DNA from: DALYLB01 sp046154695
Lineage (GTDB): Bacteria > Acidobacteriota > Blastocatellia > RBC074
NCBI GenBank assembly: GCA_046154695.1
Contig: JBJXFI010000281.1
Span: forward strand, 1 to 12,521
Direction: 5' to 3'
DNA length: 12,521 nucleotides
Both the position numbers and the translations under genes were made by a program. This document shows, piece after piece, positions 6,960 through 11,999 of the stretch (positions are counted from its first letter, which is position 1; the number at the start of each line of letters is the position of its first letter). The notes beneath the pieces are model-generated. The model was not told the origin of the DNA. It worked only from the letters and a program-made list of their open reading frames with translations, and did no database searches.

Positions 6960-8134
6960 TGCACATCGGAATCGATGCCCACGCCATCGGGGCGCGTCAG
7001 GGCGGGAACGAAACCTATATTCGAGGCCTGATCGAGGCGCTGGCCGGAATCGACGGCGAGAACCGGTATACGATCTATCTTGCGAATCAGACGGCGGCCC
7101 GGGAATGGCGGGACCGGCTGGCGTCGCGCCATCCCAATTTCGGGGTGCGGTTGCTGCCGCCGCCGACGCCGCTGGTCCGGGTTCCGCTCTTTCTGGCATG
7201 GGAGCTGCGCCGCCGGCCGGTCGATGTGCTGCATGTGCAGTACACGGCGCCGCCCTTCTGCCGGATTCCTGTGCTTGCGACGATCCACGATCTGGCCTTC
7301 GAGCACCTGCCGGAGACCTTCACCCGCCGGGGCAGCTTTCAATTGAAGCTGACGGTGCGCCGCACGGCGCGCCGGGCCGCCCGCATCGCGACCGTCTCCG
7401 AATATTCCCGCCAGGACCTGCTGCGGACCTATCGACTGCCGCCCGAGAAAGTCGCCGTCACCTACAATGGAATCGACGCGAGATTCACGCCGCGGCCCGA
7501 GTTTGAGGCGGAGCCGGCGGAGATCCGCCGGCGATTCGGGATCACGCGCGACTATCTGCTCGCGGTCGGCAGCCTGCAGCCCCGCAAGAATCTGGTCCGC
7601 CTGATTCGGGCGTACGCGGCCCTGCGAGGCCGGAGCGGCTCCTTTCAACATCAGCTCGTGATTGTCGGCCGCAAGTTGTGGCTGGTGGACGAGATCTTCG
7701 ACGAGGTGAAACGGCAGCCATGGGCGGGCGATCTCATTCTGACCGATTACGTGGAGGATCCGGCGCTGGCCGCGCTCTATCGATCGGCCGCGGCGTTCGT
7801 CTATCCCTCGCTTTTCGAGGGGTTCGGCCTGCCCCCGCTGGAGGCCATGGCCTGCGGCGTTCCGGTCGTCACCAGCAACACCTCCTCCCTGCCTGAAGTG
7901 ACCGGCGATGCCGCGCTGCTGATCGATCCGCTCAACGAAGAGGAGCTGGCCGCGGCCCTGCTGCGCGTCGTCGGCGATGAATCGCTGCGCGCGCGCCTGC
8001 GCGCGGCGGGATTCGCGCAGGCGGCGAAATTCACATGGCGCGAAGCGGCCGGGATCACGCTCCGCCTTTACGGGGAGGCCCTGGGATCGCCGAGCGCCGG
8101 CTCAACGGCGGTAAGTTGGCCGGAAGAGGGATGA
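6959..8134 (+). CDS. GT4-family glycosyltransferase
   Basis: A 391-residue GT-B glycosyltransferase of family GT4, expected to move a sugar from a nucleotide-sugar donor with retention of configuration. The N-terminal acceptor domain starts IGIDAHAIGARQGGNETYIRGL (2-23), with the glycine-rich loop typical of mannosyl- and rhamnosyl-type GT4 enzymes; DVLHVQY (89-95) and ATIHDLAFEHLPE (107-119) follow. The donor domain shows AVGSLQPRKN (202-211), and the EX7E signature is E287 and E295 in SLFEGFGLPPLEAMACGVPV. Sugar and acceptor cannot be read from sequence; capsule, O-antigen or exopolysaccharide assembly is the usual setting. Its ATG overlaps the peptidase stop by one base, and its TGA lies inside the left arm of the 8132-8216 inverted repeat. 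The methyltransferase 155 bases downstream may belong to the same glycan pathway but appears to have its own promoter. Confidence 0.93.
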   Translation: MHIGIDAHAIGARQGGNETYIRGLIEALAGIDGENRYTIYLANQTAAREWRDRLASRHPNFGVRLLPPPTPLVRVPLFLAWELRRRPVDVLHVQYTAPPFCRIPVLATIHDLAFEHLPETFTRRGSFQLKLTVRRTARRAARIATVSEYSRQDLLRTYRLPPEKVAVTYNGIDARFTPRPEFEAEPAEIRRRFGITRDYLLAVGSLQPRKNLVRLIRAYAALRGRSGSFQHQLVIVGRKLWLVDEIFDEVKRQPWAGDLILTDYVEDPALAALYRSAAAFVYPSLFEGFGLPPLEAMACGVPVVTSNTSSLPEVTGDAALLIDPLNEEELAAALLRVVGDESLRARLRAAGFAQAAKFTWREAAGITLRLYGEALGSPSAGSTAVSWPEEG

Positions 8135-8216
8135 CGGAACAGACGGAAATGACGGAATCGACGAAACCAAACAATCCAGGGCTCCGTTTGTTCCGTTATT
8201 TCCGCCTGTTCCGTTT
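8132..8216. repeat. Imperfect inverted repeat with 9-mer-built arms, possible terminator
   Basis: The left arm (8132-8168) pairs with the right arm (8180-8216) around an 11-base loop; the outer 28 positions match at about 24, with some mismatches that are G:T. Within the left arm the period is nine: ACGGAACAG, ACGGAAATG, ACGGAATCG, ACGAAACCA (8134-8169); the right arm repeats the pattern on the other strand. The pyrimidine-rich stretch TTTTCTCCCCTTTTCTC follows, so the structure could end transcription of the GT4 gene. Confidence 0.65.
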
Positions 8217-8243
8217 TCTCCCCTTTTCTCGATGGCGAGTCGG

Positions 8244-8271
8244 GTCGCACGCAAGTGAAAACCGCTATAAT
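8244..8271 (+). promoter_or_regulatory. Candidate promoter of the methyltransferase gene, perfect -10
   Basis: TATAAT at 8266-8271 is an exact consensus -10 in GC-rich DNA. The best -35 is weak (GTCGCA, 8244-8249, spacing 16). A start near 8278 would leave a leader of 11 bases to the TTG at 8289 or 26 bases to the TTG at 8304. Confidence 0.4.
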
Positions 8272-8288
8272 GCCAGTCAGACGCCGGA

Positions 8289-9200
8289 TTGAATGAAGGA
8301 AGATTGAAGCGAGGGTCCACAAACATCGAAATTACGGCCTCGGTCTGCGATCTGTGCGGCGCGGAGGGACCGGCCTATGTTCTATCGTCGAAACGGCTGG
8401 ATGGCCCGCTGGTCGAATGCCGAAATTGCGGGCTCTGTTATGTCGTGGCGCCCGCGCGGGAGCCGAGGGCCGTCTCGGTGGAGATGACGCGCCTTGCCGC
8501 GCGGGCGCGGGAGCTGGCCCTGGTCGATCGCGAGGTCGAGGAGGGCGAACGGCCGTGGCGCGAGCTGATGGCCCGGGAGCGGCTCGCCGATCTGCGGCGA
8601 TTCGCGCGCGAAGGGCGCCTGCTCGAAATCGGCTCCTCGACCGGAGAGATGGTCGCCGCCGCCGGGCAGAGCTTCACCGCCATCGGTCTGGAGCCCGATG
8701 AGGAAAACTGCCTCATCGCCCGGAAACGCGGGCTCGATTGCCGCAGCCTCACCCTCAGCGAAGCTCGATTTCCCGACGGTCATTTCGATATCGCCGCCTC
8801 CTATCACGTCATCGAGCACGTGCCGAGCCCCCGCGCGGAGCTGCGGGAACTGCATCGCGTCCTCCAACCCGGCGGCTGGCTGGTGATGGAGACGCCGAAC
8901 ATCGCCAATCTCTGGTACCGGCTGCTCGGCGCCCGCTGGCGGCAGTTCATTCCCGACCACATTTTCTTCTTCTCTCCCCAAACCTTCACGCGCCTCTGCG
9001 AGGAAGCCGGCTTCGAGGTTCGCGAACTGCGCAATGTCGGAAAATCCATGAGCCTCCGCCTCTTCATCAATCGTCTCGGGCGCTTTCATTCCCCGAGCGC
9101 CACCCTGCTTCGCGAGCTCAGTGAGAGCCTGGGCCTCGCCGATCGCTCGCTCCGGCTGAATCTCGGCGATGTCATGCGGATCTATGCAACGCGGCGATGA
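8289..9200 (+). CDS. SAM-dependent methyltransferase with N-terminal zinc knuckle
   Basis: Class I methyltransferase, up to 303 residues. SAM-binding motif I is LEIGSSTGE (112-120), the ribose-binding acidic residue is E135 in GLEPD, and later core motifs are FDIAASYHVIEHV (166-178) and LQPGGWLVMETPN (192-204). Before the catalytic domain, CDLCG (20-24) and CRNCG (44-48) form a CxxC-x20-CxxC pair likely to bind zinc, as in many glycan- and sugar-nucleotide-linked methyltransferases. Substrate unknown. The start is uncertain: no in-frame ATG lies before the cysteines, so I annotate TTG at 8289; TTG at 8304, with GAAGGA just upstream, would remove five residues and is about as likely. An ATG at 8293 is out of frame and opens a four-codon ORF ending on the second TTG. 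The coding strand shifts from G-rich to C-rich along the gene. It ends 31 bases from the convergent metallopeptidase gene. Confidence 0.87.
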   Translation: MNEGRLKRGSTNIEITASVCDLCGAEGPAYVLSSKRLDGPLVECRNCGLCYVVAPAREPRAVSVEMTRLAARARELALVDREVEEGERPWRELMARERLADLRRFAREGRLLEIGSSTGEMVAAAGQSFTAIGLEPDEENCLIARKRGLDCRSLTLSEARFPDGHFDIAASYHVIEHVPSPRAELRELHRVLQPGGWLVMETPNIANLWYRLLGARWRQFIPDHIFFFSPQTFTRLCEEAGFEVRELRNVGKSMSLRLFINRLGRFHSPSATLLRELSESLGLADRSLRLNLGDVMRIYATRR

Positions 9201-9231
9201 CGCGTCGCCGGTTGGAAGCCCTCGGCGCGTC
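9199..9231. terminator. Weak hairpin in a convergent gap
   Basis: GACGCG (9199-9204) pairs with CGCGTC (9226-9231), extendable by about three pairs, across the short gap between the methyltransferase stop and the stop of the opposite gene. No T-run. It may act as a bidirectional terminator, or be chance in GC-rich DNA. Confidence 0.25.
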
Positions 9232-10089
9232 TTACGGCGCAGAGGCCGTTTGCGAGCGCGGTGTGGCCGTCCGGACGATCGTCGAGAGGCTCACGATCGG
9301 GCCGACCCGGTTCGCCTCCCAACGCAGCACCGAGCGTCCTTCGCCCTTTTCCCCCGGGGCATCCTCGGCAAAGACCAGTTCCGCATGCGCCTCGATGGGA
9401 AAGGAATTCAGCAGCGTGAAGTAGCGCACCTGCGCGATATAGGTCTGGCGGACCGGCAGATTCAGCTCCCGGCGAATGCCGTTGATATAGTCCTCGCATT
9501 GGCCGGGGCCCTCGGCGTCGTATGAGTCGTGCAGGCCCATCACCGCGTGTCCGAGTTCGTGCAGCAGAACGAACCCGAGATCGAAGGCGGCCCTCGCCCG
9601 CCGGTCGCCCCGAAGCTGCGCGAAATCGGCGAAGTCGATCTGGATCGTGCAGCTTTCGATCCGCTGGCCGGTCGACCGGTTTTGCAGCGAGAGGTGATTG
9701 GTCAGTTGCGCGAAGGCGATCAGCGGCGAACGATTGAGGAATTCGAGCTCGACCGCCTGCGCCATATCGACTGCCGTCGTCAGCATTCTTCGCGCGAGGG
9801 CCGATCCGCCGGAGAATCGGGTCCGGTCTCCGATCGTCAGAAAGCCGGCCTCGTCGAACGCCATCTCCCGGAAGCCCGTCTTTTCGCGCAGGCTGTTCAC
9901 CACGGCGTCGAGCTGTTTTGCGTTGAGCCTTTTCGCGCCGGGGCTGTTTCGCAGCCCGGGGCGATAGCGGAAGGGGTCTTCCATTGCGATGATCAGCGCG
10001 GGCCATACGCTGAAAAGGGCTGCGATGAAGGCACAGGAGGTCAGCGACGCGGAGCCGGATCGGATGACGCGATGGCGGAAGATTTTCAT
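9232..10089 (-). CDS. Exported or membrane-anchored HExxHxxxxxH metallopeptidase-like protein
   Basis: A 285-residue protein with a basic N-terminus and a hydrophobic stretch at about 13-35 (SASLTSCAFIAALFSVWPALIIA), a signal peptide or membrane anchor. The zinc motif is HELGHAVMGLH (H177, E178, H181, H187): the third histidine is at the metzincin spacing, but the usual conserved glycine is displaced by one position (MG for G). The helix before it, FDLGFVLLHELGH, is a typical zincin active-site helix. Otherwise I do not recognise the family; the N-terminal half (PFRYRPGLRNSPGAKRLNAK) and the segment after the motif give no further assignment. The start at 10089 is fixed by GAGGAG five bases upstream (10095-10100). 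A longer in-frame start at 10197 would translate the big palindrome at 10109-10178 and is rejected. Peptidase activity is inference. Confidence 0.78.
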   Translation of the reverse strand: MKIFRHRVIRSGSASLTSCAFIAALFSVWPALIIAMEDPFRYRPGLRNSPGAKRLNAKQLDAVVNSLREKTGFREMAFDEAGFLTIGDRTRFSGGSALARRMLTTAVDMAQAVELEFLNRSPLIAFAQLTNHLSLQNRSTGQRIESCTIQIDFADFAQLRGDRRARAAFDLGFVLLHELGHAVMGLHDSYDAEGPGQCEDYINGIRRELNLPVRQTYIAQVRYFTLLNSFPIEAHAELVFAEDAPGEKGEGRSVLRWEANRVGPIVSLSTIVRTATPRSQTASAP

Positions 10090-10094
10090 GAATT

Positions 10095-10100
10095 CTCCTC
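10095..10100 (-). promoter_or_regulatory. Ribosome binding site fixing the metallopeptidase start
   Basis: GAGGAG on the minus strand, five bases before the ATG at 10089; it rules in favour of this start over the ATG at 10197. Confidence 0.7.
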
Positions 10101-10108
10101 GGGAAATC

Positions 10109-10178
10109 GTTTGGAGTTCCGCCTTCAGGCGGTCCGCCTTGCGCCGAAAGCGGACCGCCTGAAGGGGGAACTCCAAAC
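10109..10178. repeat. Long nested palindrome, intergenic palindrome copy 2
   Basis: Arms 10109-10140 and 10147-10178 are reverse complements at 30 of 32 positions around a 6-base centre (GCGCCG). Each arm contains a smaller palindrome: CCGCCT-TC-AGGCGG in the left arm. The right arm contains CCGCCTGAAGGGGGAACTC (10155-10173), identical at 18 of 19 bases to 3248-3266. It lies in the leader of the metallopeptidase gene, so a transcript of that gene could fold it. Confidence 0.85.
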
Positions 10179-10519
10179 CTTCTCTTTTTGTGCTCACTAT
10201 TCGTTGCTGCGGAACGTCGTCATCGACTACTACTTATGCGGCGTCGGAAGGGTTCCGGCGGAAGGGCCTCCGCACCCTGTATTTTCAGGGGTTTTACGCG
10301 CCAGACGATGCGCGTTTCCCACTACGTTGATGGCTTGTTGCGGATTGTTGCCGGGGGGAGGAATGATTTCCATGCGCATGCGGTCGAGGATTCGATCGGT
10401 GGGTTTCGAGGGAAAGGCTTACACGCTTCGCGCCTTGCGTTCGCAATTTCTGGATGTCACCATGCCCCGGTTTTTCGGGAGGATTTCGGGAGGATTTCGG
10501 GAGGAATTGATCGCAAATC
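10179..10519. other. Gap between divergent genes, no gene seen
   Basis: About 340 bases between the palindrome and the RNase D-like start. Open frames here look non-coding: no family motifs and no ribosome site at a plausible start. A small hairpin CCCTG-TATTTT-CAGGG followed by GTTTT (10275-10295) resembles a weak terminator with no gene to serve. Promoters for both flanking genes should lie here, but I could not single out a convincing one. The last 47 bases hold the triple 11-mer. Confidence 0.4.
10473..10505 (+). repeat. Three perfect tandem 11-mers with Shine-Dalgarno-like cores
   Basis: TTTCGGGAGGA is repeated exactly three times (10473-10483, 10484-10494, 10495-10505). Each copy contains GGGAGGA, a strong anti-16S complement. 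The last core ends 14 bases before the ATG at 10520, which is further than the usual 5-9 bases, and no alternative in-frame start sits closer. Confidence 0.9.
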
Positions 10520-11380
10520 ATGGCGCCAGTCAATTATCGTTACATTGTCGATCCGGAAGATGCGCGGGCGGCGCTCGCGGCCTTTCGCGATCAGCCCGTG
10601 ATCGGGCTGGATACCGAGACCTTCTGGGATCGGTCGACGCGGCGGAACCAGTTGAGCCTGCTGCAGCTCGCCGCGCCGACGGGAGAGGTCATCGTGATCG
10701 ACGCGCTGACGGCGGGCATCGAACCGGCCCGCCCGCTGATCGAAGAGCCGGAAGCCATGATGGTCGCGCACAACGCCCGCTTCGATGACGGGGTGCTGCA
10801 GGGAGCGGGCTTCAATGTGGCGGGGCTCGTCGACACGCTGCGCCTTGCGCGCCGCGCCCTGACACTCCACTCCTATGGCCTGGCCTCGGTCTCCGCGCAC
10901 CTCCTGGGCATTCCGCTCGACAAGACCCAACAGCGCAGCGACTGGCTGCGCCGCCCGCTCTCCCGCATTCAACTCGATTACGCCGCCCTCGATGCCCACA
11001 TCGCCCTCAAGGTCTTCGAGGAGCTCGCCGACCGGCTGCGTGAGGAGGGCCGATTCGAGGCTGAGTTGCGCCGGGCGCGGATCGGTCCGCGCGAGGATCC
11101 GCCCGAGGCCCGCCCTCCGAGGCGCCCCCGCAAACCCGAACTTCAGCTCCGCCCCCTCACGCCCGACGAACGCCGGGTGGCCGAGGCTCTCCGGCTCTGG
11201 CGCAAGGCCCGCGCCGATCGCGACCGCCTCCCGCTTTATATGATCTTTCCCGACAAGACCATCGATCATCTCGCCATCGAACGCCCCCGCTCCCTCGATG
11301 ACCTCATCGCCATCTTCGGCCTTGGCCCCGCTCGCGTCGCCAAATTCGGCGCCGACCTCCTCACTGTCCTCCAGGCGTAG
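10520..11380 (+). CDS. RNase D-like DEDDy 3'-5' exonuclease with HRDC domain
   Basis: A 286-residue protein. The exonuclease domain (about 5-172) carries the DEDDy set: D31 and E33 in IGLDTET, D89 in VAHNARFDD, and Y154 with D158 in QLDYAALDAHIAL; LTLHSYGLASVSAHLLGI (115-131) is also typical of RNase D. A single HRDC domain spans about 215-284 (PDERRVAEALRLWRKARADRD, then DLIAIFGLGPARVAKFG), joined by a Pro/Arg-rich linker (195-210). E. coli RNase D, about 375 residues, has two HRDC-type domains, so this is a shortened form, complete and not truncated by any visible lesion. RNase D trims tRNA and other stable RNA 3' ends; related proteins act on DNA, so the substrate is inferred and I give no symbol. 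The 3' end is strikingly C-rich (hand count 22 G to 46 C in 11281-11380). Confidence 0.9.
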   Translation: MAPVNYRYIVDPEDARAALAAFRDQPVIGLDTETFWDRSTRRNQLSLLQLAAPTGEVIVIDALTAGIEPARPLIEEPEAMMVAHNARFDDGVLQGAGFNVAGLVDTLRLARRALTLHSYGLASVSAHLLGIPLDKTQQRSDWLRRPLSRIQLDYAALDAHIALKVFEELADRLREEGRFEAELRRARIGPREDPPEARPPRRPRKPELQLRPLTPDERRVAEALRLWRKARADRDRLPLYMIFPDKTIDHLAIERPRSLDDLIAIFGLGPARVAKFGADLLTVLQA

Positions 11381-11454
11381 TCGAATCACGCCCCCTTTGC
11401 CGGCCATTTCCTCCCCAAAACACCATATTTTCCTACTCCCGGCCCATAAAATTG

Positions 11455-11483
11455 TTGACAGCATATGGGCGCTGGGCTACTGT
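11455..11483 (+). promoter_or_regulatory. Candidate sigma70 promoter with perfect -35
   Basis: TTGACA (11455-11460), 17 bases, then TACTGT (11478-11483), which keeps the three most conserved -10 positions. No recognisable gene follows; the first ATG (11509) opens only a short low-complexity frame. It may drive a non-coding RNA or be chance. Confidence 0.3.
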
Positions 11484-11560
11484 TCGCCCGAAATTCGCGC
11501 AAAGAGCATGGTCGCCGTTCTTTGCCACGAGTGGACGCCCCTGAAAGTTCCCCACTCAGT

Positions 11561-11675
11561 TCATTTGTCATTTTCCATCTCCCATTTTTCATCTGCCATT
11601 GGCGGACGGTGCTCCGCCGGAAAAAATGGAAAAATGAAAAATTGAAAAATGGTGGATGAACAATGGAAAATGGAA
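11561..11675. repeat. AT-rich imperfect inverted repeat around a GGCGGA/TCCGCC core
   Basis: Left arm units (CATTTTCCATC, CCCATTTTTCATC) are mirrored on the other strand by right arm units (GGAAAAATG, GAAAAATGG, GGAAAATGG). The centre is a GC hairpin, GGCGGA (11601-11606), loop CGGTGC, TCCGCC (11613-11618). The architecture resembles the other intergenic inverted repeats in this window. Confidence 0.55.
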
Positions 11676-11725
11676 AGCAATCTCTCACCCATTGCTTCAA
11701 TCAATCTGTTTTTTCATTCTCGCTA

Positions 11726-11999
11726 TTAGCGGCTGATCCTTTCCACGGCGTTGATCCGGATGGCGCAACCTGCGCCCGTCCGGTCCGTCGGCGTACCGAG
11801 ATCGTGTGGGAGGCTTGAAGGTGCCCCTTGGGACTCCCGCACGTATGAGGGGCAGGGGGTGGATTTGAGGTTGAGCGGTAGAGGACCCGATTCGATCGTC
11901 AAACGTCCATCCCTTGCTCCCCAAAATCGCTCACGCGCTCTTTCGCCGGAAACCGCTCTAATGCCATTGGCCTGATGGCGGAACTCCGAACGGTTTCGT
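11726..11999 (-). pseudogene. Possible gene remnant, C-terminal fragment
   Basis: On the minus strand an open frame ends at 11726 with the sequence DLGTPTDRTGAGCAIRINAV followed by ERISR and TAA. The last 30 codons have mostly G or C in third position, like real genes here, and the residue mix looks protein-like. Further upstream the frame becomes Pro/Arg-rich with mixed third positions and lacks a recognisable domain or convincing start. I read it as a possible degraded 3' end of a lost gene. It may equally be a chance frame. Confidence 0.2.
11971..11991. repeat. Half copy of the intergenic palindrome, copy 3
   Basis: CCTGATGGCGGAACTCCGAA and one further C match 3251-3271 at 19 of 21 bases. 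The left arm is absent: the bases before it (ATGCCATTGG) do not pair. It lies at the point where base composition begins to fall. Confidence 0.6.

Larger units (their letters stand above)
11381..11725. other. Non-coding stretch with a candidate promoter and an AT-rich inverted repeat
   Basis: No gene is recognised. The 3' part (11561-11675) is built of short T-rich then A-rich units. The longest open frame through the area runs straight out of the RNase D-like shadow frame and encodes a low-complexity Ser/Lys-rich tail. Confidence 0.45.

Noticed and set aside
10090..10197. N-terminal extension of the metallopeptidase to an ATG at 10197
   Set aside because: Would translate the palindrome and places the signal-like segment inside the protein; the strong ribosome site supports 10089.
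10274..10295. Hairpin plus T-run as an intrinsic terminator
   Set aside because: Stem of only five pairs and no plus-strand gene upstream to terminate.
9529..10788. Plus-strand frame through the metallopeptidase gene, the palindrome and the RNase D-like start
   Set aside because: Part of its sequence is just the translated palindrome, and it overlaps two supported genes.
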